Positions 19,256 through 28,693 are shown, counted from the first letter of the stretch. The stretch is 64,000 bases of DNA from Mycolicibacterium chubuense NBB4 (GCF_000266905.1 NC_018027.1:4712001-4776000); one strand, 5' to 3'. Program-made: numbers and translations. The notes: generated by a model not told the origin, from the letters alone.

Positions 19256-20145
19256 GCAGTCACTCCGATCCAGTCGTCGAACCGCAGACCCGAAATGCGT
19301 TCGTAGGCTTCGATGTAGCGGGCTCTGGTGGCATCGACGATGTGCGGGGGCAACGCCGGCGGCGGATCGTCGCCGTGGCGGTCCCAACCCGACTCCGCGC
19401 CGGTCAGCCAGTTGCGGACGAACTGTTTGTCGAAGCTCTGCTGCACCACGCCCTCGGTGTAGTCGTCGGCGCGCCAGTAACGCGAGGAATCCGGGGTGAA
19501 CACCTCGTCGGCGAGCGTGAGCACACCGTGCGCGTCCACGCCGAACTCGAACTTCGTGTCGGCGACGATGATGCCCTTGGTCAGCGCGTGGTCGGCACCC
19601 TGGCCATAGGTCTGCAGGGTCAGGGCGCGCAGCTCGTCGGCCCGTTCGGCGCCGACGAGCCCGACGACGTCGTCGAAGGTGATGTTCACGTCGTGCTCCC
19701 CCAGCTCGGCCTTCGTCGCCGGAGTGAACAACGGCTCGGCGAACCGGCTGGCCTCGACCAGCCCGGAGGGCAGTGCGATCCCGCACACGGCGCCCGTCTT
19801 CTGGTAGTCGATCAGCCCCGAGCCGGTGAGGTACCCGCGGGCGACCGCCTCGACGGGCAGCATCTCGAGCTGATCGACCACCAAGGCCCGGCCCAGCACC
19901 TCTTCGGGGATGCGCTCGTCGTCGGGCGGACCGGCGAGGTGGTTGGGAGCGTCGAGCAGATCGAAGAAGAAGACGCTCATGGCGGTCAGCACCCGGCCCT
20001 TGTCCGGGATCTCGGACTCGAGGATGTGGTCGTAGGCAGAGATCCGATCGGTGGCCACGAACAGCAGGTGCCCGTCGTCGACACGGTAGAGCTCGCGAAC
20101 CTTGCCGCTGGCCAGATGTTGATAGTCGGACAGAGCGGGGCGCAT
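19252..20145 (-). CDS. purC: SAICAR synthetase
   Basis: PurC (297 residues) joins CAIR and aspartate with ATP to make SAICAR, step 8 of purine synthesis. Diagnostic segments are [27 protein letters not shown] near residue 13, the KGRVLTAMS loop, [12 protein letters not shown] near 100, and [11 protein letters not shown] with [12 protein letters not shown] near 200-225. The ATG at 20145 has a leaderless -10, TAGGCT. It is co-translated with ptrB through an ATGA overlap. Confidence 0.97.
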   Translation of the reverse strand: MRPALSDYQHLASGKVRELYRVDDGHLLFVATDRISAYDHILESEIPDKGRVLTAMSVFFFDLLDAPNHLAGPPDDERIPEEVLGRALVVDQLEMLPVEAVARGYLTGSGLIDYQKTGAVCGIALPSGLVEASRFAEPLFTPATKAELGEHDVNITFDDVVGLVGAERADELRALTLQTYGQGADHALTKGIIVADTKFEFGVDAHGVLTLADEVFTPDSSRYWRADDYTEGVVQQSFDKQFVRNWLTGAESGWDRHGDDPPPALPPHIVDATRARYIEAYERISGLRFDDWIGVTA

Positions 20146-20151
20146 CGGGCC

Positions 20152-20157
20152 AGCCTA
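20152..20157 (-). promoter_or_regulatory. -10 element of purC-ptrB
   Basis: TAGGCT on the minus strand, 6 nt before the purC ATG. Confidence 0.55.
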
Positions 20158-20197
20158 TCGGTCCGCCGGAGGCCGCCTGTGTGCTGTGATCGATCGC

Positions 20198-20830
20198 ATG
20201 AGATCGCGGTGGGTTCCCTACGCCTCCACACCTGGGCGGTTGCTGTCGCAGCTGTTCAGCGACATCGTCGTCGTCCTGTGGACGGCCGTGTGGGTGTTCG
20301 TCGGAATGGCGGTGCATTCGGCGGTGGCCACCGTCGCCGAATTCGGCTACCGGGTCGAGAGCGGCGCCAACGGGGTCGCCGGCAACCTCGACTCGGCGGG
20401 CAACAGCGCCGGCAACGTGCCGCTGATCGGCGACGACTTGGCCAAGCCGCTCAGCGCCGCGGGCGATGCGGCGCGGGAGATCGCCGGGGCCGGTCAGTCA
20501 CTGGGGGTGACAGCGGGATGGCTGGCGTGGCTGCTGGCTCTCGCGGTGGCCGCGCCGCCGATCCTGGCGCTGATGATGCCGTGGCTGTTCCTGCGGGTGC
20601 GGTACTTCCGGCGCAAGTGGACTGCGGTGACGCTGGCGTCGACGTCGGCCGGCGAGCAACTCCTGGCGCTGCGGGCGCTGGCGAACAGACCGCTGCCCAA
20701 ACTCGCGGCGATCCACGCCGACCCGGTCGGAGCCTGGCGCAACCAGGATCCGGTCGCCATCCGCGGACTGGCCGCGCTGGAGTTGAGGGCGTCGGGAATC
20801 CGCGCGGCGAACCTCTGGCGCGCGGGTTAG
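20198..20830 (+). CDS. conserved transmembrane protein (Rv0779c-like)
   Basis: A protein of about 210 residues with two membrane segments (VVVLWTAVWVFVGMAVHSAV near residues 23-42 and WLAWLLALAVAAPPILALMMPWLF near 105-130) separated by a Gly/Asn/Ala-rich loop. No enzymatic motif is visible and the function is unknown. Position and topology match Rv0779c. Starts at GTG 20186 or ATG 20198 are both possible. It is divergent from purC and overlaps the convergent DUF1707 gene by 4 bp. Confidence 0.7.
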   Translation: MRSRWVPYASTPGRLLSQLFSDIVVVLWTAVWVFVGMAVHSAVATVAEFGYRVESGANGVAGNLDSAGNSAGNVPLIGDDLAKPLSAAGDAAREIAGAGQSLGVTAGWLAWLLALAVAAPPILALMMPWLFLRVRYFRRKWTAVTLASTSAGEQLLALRALANRPLPKLAAIHADPVGAWRNQDPVAIRGLAALELRASGIRAANLWRAG

Positions 20831-21399
20831 CGCAACAGTCTCTTCAGCGTCGTCCCGAACGGGTGGCGCGCGGTCAGCGAGCCGAACCGCACCCTGCCGG
20901 TGACCACGACGTGGAGGCGCTGCGACGCCGGGCTGCTCGGCACCTTGACCGTGGTGGACGCGCCGAAGTCGGCGACGCCGTCGAGGTCGGCGGTGGCGCC
21001 GTCGGGCAGGATCAACTCGACGGAGCCGAAGTAGTCGTCGATCTCGATGTGCACCACCGGCCCTGTCAGCGCCGCGGTCGTGAAATCGAGCGTCGTCGAG
21101 CACATCCGGGTGACCAGCCGCAGCCGGGGCGGCACCGTCCACCAGCCCTTGCGGGTGATGCTCGACATCCAGCTGCGCACGACCTCGGGCTCGGCCGGCG
21201 CCGGTTGACGACGCACGTGCGGGAGGTCGGCGATCACCGTGTCCAGTTCCCGGCGCGTGCGCGCGGCCAGCACGACGTCCACCCGCTCGGTGTACTCGTC
21301 GAGCGTCAGCATGCCCTGGCCGACGGCCTGCTCGAGAATCTGCGTCACCGCGGCGCGGTCGGCGTCCGACGCCCTGATCTCGGGTTGTCCGGTGTCCAT
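20827..21399 (-). CDS. DUF1707 SHOCT-like domain protein
   Basis: A 190-residue protein. The N-terminal DUF1707 domain (IRASDADRAAVTQILEQAVGQGMLTLDEYTERVD, residues 8-42) is a short helical module common in actinobacterial membrane-stress proteins. The C-terminal half (from about residue 110) resembles the LiaF-type beta-domain (IDDYFGSVELILPDGATADLDG). No membrane segment is present. Function is unknown; an envelope-stress role is inferred from the domain pair. Its -10 (TAAGCT) overlaps the channel gene's stop codon. Confidence 0.75.
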   Translation of the reverse strand: MDTGQPEIRASDADRAAVTQILEQAVGQGMLTLDEYTERVDVVLAARTRRELDTVIADLPHVRRQPAPAEPEVVRSWMSSITRKGWWTVPPRLRLVTRMCSTTLDFTTAALTGPVVHIEIDDYFGSVELILPDGATADLDGVADFGASTTVKVPSSPASQRLHVVVTGRVRFGSLTARHPFGTTLKRLLR

Positions 21400-21407
21400 G
21401 TGGATCG

Positions 21408-21413
21408 AGCTTA
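21408..21413 (-). promoter_or_regulatory. -10 element of DUF1707 gene built on the upstream stop codon
   Basis: TAAGCT on the minus strand, 8 nt before the ATG at 21399. Its TAA is also the stop codon of the SLAC1/TehA-type gene. Confidence 0.45.
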
Positions 21414-22364
21414 TGCCGAGGCCTCACGTCGAGAGTTCGACCACCAGTGTCCGATCGTGCGGGCCAGCACGCCGCTGGCCAGGCTCAACCAACCGAGCAG
21501 CGCGACCCAGCAGAACGCCCACGAGACCGCGCGCAGCGGGGACCACCCCGTCTCGGTCGCCAGTGCTTGCGTGGCCACGGAGTACATGCCGAGCGGAAAC
21601 ACCATCGCCCACCACCACGCGCCCGCGCCCAGCGCCGCGAGCCGTCTGAGGTGGCGCAGCGCGATGAACATCAGCACCGGTATCCAGCCGGTGGCCACCG
21701 CCCATGTCCCCGCGGTGACCCACCGGATGTCGGCGGCCGCCCAGCCCTGCGTGTGGTGATGGATGTGCGCGCCGGCCAGGGTGGCGATTGCCAAGGCGCC
21801 CATCAAGATCCACGCATCCGGCGGCACGAGCACCGAGACGTCGGCCTCGTGCCACACCCGCCACCCGATCAGACTCGTCATCAGCACGTAGAAGCCGATG
21901 GCCACCGTCCAGAAGGCGACTGCCTGCACCACCATTCGTTGCTCGGCGAGCAGGATAGCGACGCCGGACGTCGCGACCGATGCCAATTCCCATCCCCCGC
22001 GCGCCTGGTCCCGCAGGTCCGCGCCCCCGCAGCGCCACATCTGACGCGCCGCGATCGGCACGAGCGCGAGCCATGCCGCCAGTGCCGCGACGGTCAGCGT
22101 CCCGACCGCGATGCGGTGGCCGGCCAGCCGCGTCGCCAGGACGGCGTTGGCCGCGACGAAGGTGAACAGCGGCAGCACGACGCCGAGATCCCGCAGTCGC
22201 CAACGGTGTCTGCGCCAGGCGATGGCCACCGCGAGGATCAGCACGGGCAACAGTCCTGCGACCAGCACCAGCAGGATGTCACCGAGCCCGCGGAAACCGT
22301 GCCCGGCAACCGCGACCGACACGATGCCGGTCGCCATGACGGCGGCGAATGCGTCGGGCCTCAC
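21411..22364 (-). CDS. SLAC1/TehA (TDT) family anion channel or transporter
   Basis: A 317-residue protein of about ten membrane segments opening with the family motif [18 protein letters not shown]. The TDT family includes TehA, the plant anion channel SLAC1 and malate transporters. The carried ion cannot be told from sequence; tellurite resistance is a historical family name only. GTG at 22364 was chosen because it overlaps the cyp126 stop as GTGA and places the conserved motif at the N-terminus, whereas the longer open frame would overlap cyp126 by 60 bp. Confidence 0.75.
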   Translation of the reverse strand: MRPDAFAAVMATGIVSVAVAGHGFRGLGDILLVLVAGLLPVLILAVAIAWRRHRWRLRDLGVVLPLFTFVAANAVLATRLAGHRIAVGTLTVAALAAWLALVPIAARQMWRCGGADLRDQARGGWELASVATSGVAILLAEQRMVVQAVAFWTVAIGFYVLMTSLIGWRVWHEADVSVLVPPDAWILMGALAIATLAGAHIHHHTQGWAAADIRWVTAGTWAVATGWIPVLMFIALRHLRRLAALGAGAWWWAMVFPLGMYSVATQALATETGWSPLRAVSWAFCWVALLGWLSLASGVLARTIGHWWSNSRREASA

Positions 22365-23587
22365 GCCGATGGTTCGACCACCAGGTGCCTGATGCCGGTG
22401 TGGCGGTTGCTGCGCGTCCACTCCACGGGTTCGGCGAGGCGGACCGAGGAGTACCGGCTCAGCAGTTCCTCGAAGATCACCCGCAGCTCGAGCCGGGCCA
22501 GGTTCGCACCGAGGCAGTAGTGCACGCCGTGGCCGAAGCCCATGTGCGGGTTCGGTTTACGTCGGATGTCGAAGCGGTCGGGTGCATCGAACACCGCGGC
22601 GTCGCGGTTGGCCGAGCCCTCCCACACCAGCACCTTCTGACCCGGTTCGACCTCGTGGCCGCCCAAGGAGGCCGCACGGGTCGCGGTGCGTCGCTTCGAC
22701 GGTGACGGCGAGGTCCAGCGCACCATCTCCTCGATGGCTGTCGGCAGCAGACCGGGGTCGGCGCGCAATTCCCGGTAGGCGTCGGGATTCTCGATCAGCG
22801 CGAGCAGCCCGCCCGCGATCGCGTTGCGCGTCGTCTCGGCGCCCGCACTGAACAGCAGGTTGAAGAACAGGTAGCTCTCGATGTCCGACAGCTCCGGGTC
22901 CCCGGAGTTCACCACCACGGAGAGCATGTCGTCGCTGGGCGCCACCTTCTTGGCGGCGATCAACTCCTGGCCGTAGGTGAACATCCGCGAGCCTGCCTCT
23001 TCGACGGACAGGCGGGAGATCGACGCGCTGCGCGACCCGCCGAAGTCGAAACTCGGCTCGATCGCCTCGAACAGCCAGTGCCGTTCGGATTCCGGCACTC
23101 CCAGCAGGATGCAGATCATCTGCATCGGCACCTCGGCGGCGATGTCGGTGAGGAAATCAAAGGGCTCGCCACGGGGCACGTCGTCGAGCAGCCGCCGCGC
23201 TCTGACGCGCAGATCGTCCTCGACGCGGCGGATCATCCGGGGTGTCAGGCCCGAGCTGACGAGTCGGCGCACCGCAGCGTGGCGGGGATCGTCCATCATG
23301 TTCAGCAGCTGCCCCGCGATCGACAGGTCCTGCAGCAGCGTGCCGCCGAAGGGCCGGTCCCCGCCGGTCACCGACGAGTAGGTGTCCGGATCCCGCAGCA
23401 CGGCAAGGGTGTCGGCGTGCGTGGCGACCGACCAGAAGCCTTCCCCGTCGGGAGTGTTCTCGGTGGGATCGTGCCAGTACACCGGCGCCTGCTCGCGATG
23501 CAGCGCGAACAGGTGATGCGGGAAACCGTCGGCGAAGTTGTCCAGATCGGTGAAGTCGATCCGGGACAGCTCGACGGTGCGGGTCAC
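22361..23587 (-). CDS. cyp126: cytochrome P450, CYP126-like
   Basis: A 408-residue soluble P450. It has the oxygen-binding helix motif [14 protein letters not shown] near residue 245 and the heme loop [18 protein letters not shown] with the thiolate ligand Cys358. Placement directly after purB, with a GTGA overlap (23584-23587), is the same as CYP126 (Rv0778) in M. tuberculosis, whose natural substrate is unknown. No ferredoxin is encoded in this operon; the nearest is beside cyp51. The channel gene follows with another GTGA overlap. Confidence 0.88.
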   Translation of the reverse strand: MTRTVELSRIDFTDLDNFADGFPHHLFALHREQAPVYWHDPTENTPDGEGFWSVATHADTLAVLRDPDTYSSVTGGDRPFGGTLLQDLSIAGQLLNMMDDPRHAAVRRLVSSGLTPRMIRRVEDDLRVRARRLLDDVPRGEPFDFLTDIAAEVPMQMICILLGVPESERHWLFEAIEPSFDFGGSRSASISRLSVEEAGSRMFTYGQELIAAKKVAPSDDMLSVVVNSGDPELSDIESYLFFNLLFSAGAETTRNAIAGGLLALIENPDAYRELRADPGLLPTAIEEMVRWTSPSPSKRRTATRAASLGGHEVEPGQKVLVWEGSANRDAAVFDAPDRFDIRRKPNPHMGFGHGVHYCLGANLARLELRVIFEELLSRYSSVRLAEPVEWTRSNRHTGIRHLVVEPSA

Positions 23588-25002
23588 AGGATCGCGCCCG
23601 AGGTGTACTTGGCGGCCTCGGGGTAACGGCTGATCACGTCGTCGACGGCGGCCACCACGCGGTCGACCTGGTCGCCCGCGGCGCCGGTGAACGCCTGCTT
23701 GTCGGCCAGTGCCGCATCGAGTGCGGCGCGGTCCAGCGGCAGCCGGTGGTCGGCGGCCAGCCGGTCCAGAAGGTCGGGTTCGGCGCCGCGCTCGCGCATC
23801 GCGAGGGCCACGGCCACGGCGTGTTCCTTGATGACCTCGTGCGCGGTCTCCCTGCCCACGCCCGCACGCACCGCGGCGATGAGGATGCGGGTGGTCGCCA
23901 GGAACGGCAGGTAGCGGTCGAGCTCCCGCTGGATCACCGCGGGATAGGCGCCGAACTCGTCGAGCACCGTCAGGAACGTCTCGGTCTGACCGTCGAGCGC
24001 GAAGAACGCGTCGGGCAGCGCGACGCGACGCACCACCGAGCAGAACACGTCACCCTCGTTCCACTGCGCGCCCGCCAATTCGGCTGCCATCGAGGCGTAT
24101 CCGCGCAGCACGACCTGCAGCCCGTTGACTCGTTCGCAGCTGCGGGTGTTCATCTTGTGCGGCATCGCCGACGATCCGACCTGCCCGGGCGCGAAGCCCT
24201 CGGTGACGAGTTCGTGGCCGGCCATCAACCGGATGGTGTGCGCCATCGACGACGGTCCGGCCCCGAGTTGCACCAGTGCGGAGACCACGTCGTGGTCCAG
24301 CGAGCGCGGGTAGACCTGCCCGACGCTGGTGAGCATCTCGGTGAAACCGAGGAACTGCGCGACCCGGCGTTCGAGCTCGGCCAGGCGCTCGGTGTCGCCG
24401 TCGAACAGGTCGAGCATGTCCTGGGCCGTGCCCATCGGGCCCTTGATGCCCCGCAGCGGGTAGCGCGCGATGAGCTCCTGCACCCGCTGCAGCGCGACCA
24501 GCATCTCCTGGGCGGCCGACGCGAATCGCTTGCCGAGGGTGGTGGCCTGCGCGGCGACGTTGTGGCTGCGGCCGGCCATCACCAGGTCGCGGTAGAGCAC
24601 CGCGCGCTCGGCCAGCCGCGCGACGACCGCCACACCGTGGGCGTGGACCAGCTCCAGAGACCGGCGGATCTGCAGCTGTTCGACGTTCTCGGTCAGGTCG
24701 CGGCTGGTCATGCCCTTGTGCACGTGCTCGTAGCCGGCCAGGGCGTTGAACTCCTCGATGCGGGCTTTGACGTCGTGGCGGGTCACCCGCTCCCGCGCGG
24801 CGATGGAGTCGAGGTCGACGTTGTCGAGGACGCGCTCGTAGTCGGCGACGACGCCCTCGGGCACGTCGACCCCGAGTTCCGCCTGGGCCCGCAGCACGGC
24901 GAGCCACAACCGGCGCTCGGCGACGATCTTGGCCTCGGGTGACCAGATGGCCACCATCTCCTCGCTGGCGTAGCGGTTGGCCAGGACGTTCGGGATGCTC
25001 AC
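23584..25002 (-). CDS. purB: adenylosuccinate lyase
   Basis: PurB (472 residues, same as M. tuberculosis) catalyses two fumarate-releasing steps: SAICAR to AICAR and adenylosuccinate to AMP. The signature loop [20 protein letters not shown] near residue 280 carries the catalytic Ser; [14 protein letters not shown] and the [17 protein letters not shown]is segment complete the site. The GTG at 25002 ([16 protein letters not shown]) is supported by family alignment and a -10, TAAGCT, 8 nt upstream. The longer open frame only reads into the adjacent 25-bp repeats. It heads the purB-cyp126-channel operon. Confidence 0.96.
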   Translation of the reverse strand: MSIPNVLANRYASEEMVAIWSPEAKIVAERRLWLAVLRAQAELGVDVPEGVVADYERVLDNVDLDSIAARERVTRHDVKARIEEFNALAGYEHVHKGMTSRDLTENVEQLQIRRSLELVHAHGVAVVARLAERAVLYRDLVMAGRSHNVAAQATTLGKRFASAAQEMLVALQRVQELIARYPLRGIKGPMGTAQDMLDLFDGDTERLAELERRVAQFLGFTEMLTSVGQVYPRSLDHDVVSALVQLGAGPSSMAHTIRLMAGHELVTEGFAPGQVGSSAMPHKMNTRSCERVNGLQVVLRGYASMAAELAGAQWNEGDVFCSVVRRVALPDAFFALDGQTETFLTVLDEFGAYPAVIQRELDRYLPFLATTRILIAAVRAGVGRETAHEVIKEHAVAVALAMRERGAEPDLLDRLAADHRLPLDRAALDAALADKQAFTGAAGDQVDRVVAAVDDVISRYPEAAKYTSGAIL

Positions 25003-25010
25003 GGGCCAAT

Positions 25011-25016
25011 AGCTTA
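25011..25016 (-). promoter_or_regulatory. -10 element of purB
   Basis: TAAGCT on the minus strand, 8 nt before the purB GTG. The 25-bp array begins 4 bp upstream of it, so the -35 region is inside the first repeat unit. Confidence 0.5.
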
Positions 25017-25019
25017 CGA

Positions 25020-25169
25020 GCGCCGTCGCCGGGTCGGCGATCGAGCGCCGTCGCCGGGTCGGCGATCGAGCGCCGTCGGCGGGCCGGCGATCGTGCGCCG
25101 TCGGCGGGCCGACGATCGTGCGCCGTCGGCGGGCCGACGATCGTGCGCCGTCGGCGGGCCGACGATCGT
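25020..25169. repeat. six tandem 25-bp hairpin repeats in a divergent promoter region
   Basis: Six contiguous 25-bp units start at 25020, 25045, 25070, 25095, 25120 and 25145. Units 4-6 are identical and contain the perfect inverted repeat CGTCGGC-GG-GCCGACG followed by ATCGT. Unit 3 differs from them at one position, and units 1-2 are diverged copies with weaker palindromes, so the array looks to have grown from the right. It fills almost all of the 181 bp between the purB and DUF429-RelA/SpoT start codons. Confidence 0.95.
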
Positions 25170-25183
25170 GCACAGTAGACGCC

Positions 25184-26908
25184 ATGTACTTCGTCGGTCT
25201 GGATCTGGCATGGGGCCAGCGCAAGCCCACCGGAGTCGCGGTCATCGACGATGCCGGCCGGTTGGTGACGGTCACGGCCGCCACCGATGACCCCAGCATC
25301 GTGGCCGCGGTACAGCCCTATGTGCAGGGCGAGTGCGTGGTGGGCATCGACGCCCCGATCATCGTGCGTAACGCGGCCGGCCAGCGACCCGCCGAGCGCG
25401 CGCTCAACGCCGACTTCGCGCGCTTCCAGGCCGGTACGCACCCGTCGAACACCGGCAAGCCCGAATTCGCCGACGGAACGCGGGCCGGACGCCTCGCCGA
25501 GACCCTCCAACTCGACATCGATCCGCACGCGGCCGCACCGCGGCGCGCGGTGGAGGTGTATCCGCACGCCGCGTCGGTGGCATTGTTCCGGCTCGGCCGC
25601 ACGTTGAAGTACAAGGCCAAGCCGGGCCGTGGCGTCGCGCAACTGCGGGCGGAGCTGCTCCGGCTGATGGACCACGTCGAAGGGCTCGGCACGGCTGAGC
25701 CACCCCTGCGCGTGGAGGGTTGCGCCGATTGGGCCCCGCTGCGGGCGATGGCCGAAAACGCGGAGCGCAAAAGCGATCTGCGAAGGGTCGAGGATCCCGT
25801 CGACGCGGTGGTGTGCGCCTACGTGGCAATGTATCTGGCAAGGCGCCCGCACGACGTGACGTTCTACGGGGACGCCGACACCGGCTATATCGTCACGCCG
25901 ACGCTGCCGACCGACCTGCGGCCGGCCCCGCCCGAGCCGACCCCTGGCGCAGTGCACGACGCCGTCACCGCCTACGCCGAGCGGCGGCCGCTGCTGCAGC
26001 AGTCGACGGAGCGGTATCTGTCGGCGGTCACCGGACTCCTCGACGACGCCGGCATCAACTACGTCAGCGTCACCGCGCGGACGAAGACGGTGGAGTCGTT
26101 CGCGGCGAAGGCCGACCGCCAGGTCGACGGGCGACGGCTGTACACCGATCCGCTCTCGGAGATCACCGACCAGATCGGGCTGAGGGTCATCACCTACCTG
26201 CGCGACGACGTCGACGCCGTCGCCAATCTGCTGGCTGAGGAGATGCGGCTGCTCGACGACAGGGACATGGGCGTCGAAACGGCCAGCGAGGGCCGGTGGG
26301 GATACGCGAGCCGGCATCTGCTGCTCGCGGTCGAGGGCGAACAGCAGCCGGCTTCGGTGCAGGTGCGGACGATCCTGCAGCACGCCTGGGCGGAATTCGA
26401 ACACGACATCCGGTACAAGGGCTCCGTTCCCGAAGAGGACGCACCGGACCTGGACCGGCGCTTCACGCTGGCGGCGGGATTGCTGGAGCTGGCGGACCGG
26501 GAGTTCTCGGCGATCCGCGAGCGGCTCCGCTCGGCCACGCCTGCCGAGTCCACACCGCAGCCGACCAGCGACCCCAGGATCCCGACGCCGGTGCTGGCCA
26601 CCTACCTGGCCAACCGCTTCCCGGATGCGGGGTGGTCGCGGACCGACCACTACTCGTGGATCGCCGGGCTGATGCTCGACCTCGGGATCGACTCCATCGA
26701 CAAGGTGGACGCTGTTCTCCAGGGCATCGACACCGATGCGGTGAACACAGCGATGGACTACCGCTTCCCGCCCGGTGCGGTGCGCCGGCTCGACGACGCT
26801 CTGCTCGCGGTGTACGGGCGCCGCTACATCGACCTCGACGGCAACGCCCATCGGACCACCTTGCTGCACAACCGATTTGTGCGACTCCGCGACGCCGGCA
26901 TCCCCTAG
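25184..26908 (+). CDS. RNase HII-like DUF429 fused to RelA/SpoT (p)ppGpp synthetase
   Basis: A 574-residue two-domain protein. Residues 1 to about 235 are DUF429, an RNase H-like fold with acidic residues at D7 (GLDLAW), D56 (GIDAPI), E124 (VEVYP) and D207 (DPVDAVV). Residues about 270-415 are a RelA_SpoT synthetase domain with TARTKTVESFAAKA, EITDQIGLRVITY, GYASRHLLL and VQVRTILQHAWAEFEHDIRYK; there is no HD hydrolase domain. This is the architecture of M. smegmatis MSMEG_5849 (MS_RHII-RSD), reported to cut RNA-DNA hybrids and make (p)ppGpp. The ATG at 25184 follows the repeat array by 14 bp; upstream frame is repeat sequence. The last 110 residues are a helical tail of unknown role. Confidence 0.92.
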   Translation: MYFVGLDLAWGQRKPTGVAVIDDAGRLVTVTAATDDPSIVAAVQPYVQGECVVGIDAPIIVRNAAGQRPAERALNADFARFQAGTHPSNTGKPEFADGTRAGRLAETLQLDIDPHAAAPRRAVEVYPHAASVALFRLGRTLKYKAKPGRGVAQLRAELLRLMDHVEGLGTAEPPLRVEGCADWAPLRAMAENAERKSDLRRVEDPVDAVVCAYVAMYLARRPHDVTFYGDADTGYIVTPTLPTDLRPAPPEPTPGAVHDAVTAYAERRPLLQQSTERYLSAVTGLLDDAGINYVSVTARTKTVESFAAKADRQVDGRRLYTDPLSEITDQIGLRVITYLRDDVDAVANLLAEEMRLLDDRDMGVETASEGRWGYASRHLLLAVEGEQQPASVQVRTILQHAWAEFEHDIRYKGSVPEEDAPDLDRRFTLAAGLLELADREFSAIRERLRSATPAESTPQPTSDPRIPTPVLATYLANRFPDAGWSRTDHYSWIAGLMLDLGIDSIDKVDAVLQGIDTDAVNTAMDYRFPPGAVRRLDDALLAVYGRRYIDLDGNAHRTTLLHNRFVRLRDAGIP

Positions 26909-26916
26909 TGTGAAGC

Positions 26917-26948
26917 CAGATCGAGAAAACGGCGGCGAACTCGATCTG
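26917..26948. terminator. bidirectional terminator-like inverted repeat
   Basis: A perfect 9-bp stem, CAGATCGAG / CTCGATCTG, with a 14-nt loop lies between the convergent (p)ppGpp synthetase and SDR genes, 8 bp after one stop and 16 bp before the other. Confidence 0.55.
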
Positions 26949-26964
26949 AGTGCACACCACAGAC

Positions 26965-27951
26965 TCAGCCCGCGGCGCTGTGCTGAGTCAACGCCGAAAC
27001 CTGGTCGAGAAACGCTGATGCCGTCCCGGGGTCCTCGCGGCGCTGCCAGCCGAATGTCGTCGGACGCTGGGCGCGGTCGTGCCAGAAGTGCCCGGGGCCG
27101 GAGTCCGGGCGGACCGCGACCAACCAGACGGCGGTGTCGGCGCCATCGGCGGGGCTGCGCAGCAGCGGTCTGGTCAGGCGACGAAAGCCCGGCAGTGCCT
27201 CGGCGACTCCGGGCGTCTCGACCCAGCCGGGATGGGTGCTGTAGACGCGAATACCGGTGCCGGCCAACCGCTGCGCCCACGCCTCGGCGAGCACCACCTG
27301 CATCCGCTTGGTGCGCGCGTAGACGCGGACGCCGTCGTAGGGACCGTCGCGGGATTCGAATTCCTCGGCGCTCCAACGCTTCAACGGTGCGGTGTACATG
27401 CCGCCAGAGGACATGAACACCACCGCGGACCCGCCGGCGTTGCGCAGCGGCTCCAGGAGACGCTCGGTCATCACGTGCGGACCGAGCACGTGGCAGGCCA
27501 GCTGGGTCTCGTGGCCCTGCGCGGTCTCGGCGCGCACTTTGGGCATCAGGCCCGCGTTGTGAACCAGACCGTGCAGGGTCTCGACACGTCCGGACAGGTC
27601 ATCCGTCCACGCGCGGACCGCGTCGAGATCCGAGACGTCGCAGACTTCCTCGACGATCTCCGCGCCAGACACCGAGCTGCGGACCGCACCGGCAATTCGC
27701 CGGACCTTGGCTCGATCCCGGCCCAGCAGATGCACCGTCGCGCCGAGCTGCGCGAAGGAGGCGACCATCGCCTCCCCGATGCCTGCGGTAGCCCCGGTGA
27801 CCACGACTCGTTTGCCTGCCATGGCGTTCGGCGCCGGATCGGCGGGCCACCAGAGCCGACGCACGGTCGAGCCGATCTTCGTATAACCGAGGACGACCGA
27901 GCGGTCCAGCGCGACGTCTGCGAGGGCCCGCAACGGGTCGGCGAGGCTCAT
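26965..27951 (-). CDS. SDR family oxidoreductase, DHRS12-like
   Basis: A 328-residue short-chain dehydrogenase. An N-terminal extension of about 45 residues precedes the Rossmann motif VVVTGATAGIGEAMV; then come NAG (VHNAGLM near 135) and the YARTK variant of YxxxK with a preceding SSGGMY. Substrate unknown; the family acts on lipids, retinoids or sterols with NAD(P)H. The ATG at 27951 has a leaderless -10 (TAGGTT, 27958-27963) whose TAG is also the stop codon of the TetR gene upstream. Confidence 0.82.
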   Translation of the reverse strand: MSLADPLRALADVALDRSVVLGYTKIGSTVRRLWWPADPAPNAMAGKRVVVTGATAGIGEAMVASFAQLGATVHLLGRDRAKVRRIAGAVRSSVSGAEIVEEVCDVSDLDAVRAWTDDLSGRVETLHGLVHNAGLMPKVRAETAQGHETQLACHVLGPHVMTERLLEPLRNAGGSAVVFMSSGGMYTAPLKRWSAEEFESRDGPYDGVRVYARTKRMQVVLAEAWAQRLAGTGIRVYSTHPGWVETPGVAEALPGFRRLTRPLLRSPADGADTAVWLVAVRPDSGPGHFWHDRAQRPTTFGWQRREDPGTASAFLDQVSALTQHSAAG

Positions 27952-27957
27952 GCCATC

Positions 27958-27963
27958 AACCTA
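27958..27963 (-). promoter_or_regulatory. -10 element of SDR gene built on the upstream TetR stop codon
   Basis: TAGGTT on the minus strand, 6 nt before the ATG at 27951. The TAG (27961-27963) terminates the TetR gene. Confidence 0.5.
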
Positions 27964-28599
27964 GCCCGGCACTGTCGGCGACAGACTCCGTTCGTTGACG
28001 GGAGCGAGGACGTCGATGACGTCGATCAGCGTGGCCCTGGCGGTGGCGCGCGGGCCGTCACCGTCGCCGACCAACGCGGCGACCACCGCGCCGTCGACCG
28101 CGCACACCAACGCGGTGAGCAGGTCGGCGCGCACCGATCGGCCGGAGCGCTCGACGACCTCGACGACGGCGTCGGTGCGCTGTTTGAGGATGCGGCGCTG
28201 GATGTCGCGCAGACCGGGTTGGCGGGCGCAGGCGACGTAGCGCTCGTACCGCGAGATCAGCTGTTCGGTGGCCCGCTCCGGGCTGTCACCGACGAGCAGA
28301 TCGACCAGGATGTCGGCGGTCGACTCGGCGCCGCGACGCCGGCGCGACAACGCCGACACCCGGTCTTGAAGTTGCTGTGTCTCACGCAATCCGACATGTT
28401 CCACGGCTTTGGCGATCAGGTCGTCCAGCGAAGAAAAATAGTAGGTCGTCGACGCCAGCGGCAGCCCGGCGCGACGCGCGACGGCACGGTGTCGCACGGC
28501 GTCGAACCCGCCCTCGCACAGCAGGTCGGCAGCGGCACTGACCAGCGCATACCGTCGCCGTTCTCCCTTGGGAGTGACTGCTGCCGTCACCTCTAGCAT
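27961..28599 (-). CDS. TetR family transcriptional regulator (Rv0775-like)
   Basis: A regulator of about 212 residues with an N-terminal helix-turn-helix (GERRRYALVSAAADLLCEGGFDAVRHRAVARRAGLPLASTTYYF, about residues 12-55) and a C-terminal ligand domain with ERYVACARQPGLRDIQRRI. The start is uncertain: ATG at 28599 or GTG at 28590; the longer open frame upstream is not plausible because it overlaps the divergent esterase start. It is upstream of the SDR on the same strand and divergent from the esterase, so either is a candidate target. Confidence 0.82.
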   Translation of the reverse strand: MLEVTAAVTPKGERRRYALVSAAADLLCEGGFDAVRHRAVARRAGLPLASTTYYFSSLDDLIAKAVEHVGLRETQQLQDRVSALSRRRRGAESTADILVDLLVGDSPERATEQLISRYERYVACARQPGLRDIQRRILKQRTDAVVEVVERSGRSVRADLLTALVCAVDGAVVAALVGDGDGPRATARATLIDVIDVLAPVNERSLSPTVPG

Positions 28600-28693
28600 C
28601 GTGCCAGTCGCGGCAGCCCGGCATCGGGCTTTCGGCAATTCGCCGGGCTTTACCCAGGCCCGGACCCGACGAAGCCCCGCCGCCGCCGATGGC

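Noticed and set aside
17132..20317. 1061-codon frame extending ptrB through purC
   Set aside because: The extra N-terminal part is another frame of purC; the ATGA junction and family N-terminus fix the ptrB start at 19255.
25020..25169. CRISPR-like appearance of the 25-bp array
   Set aside because: Units are directly adjacent with no spacers and no cas genes are present.
24050..27376. Very long minus-strand open frame (about 1100 codons) across purB and the (p)ppGpp synthetase gene
   Set aside because: It is antisense to the fusion gene and out of frame with purB, Arg/His/Pro-rich with no domain pattern; a high-GC shadow.
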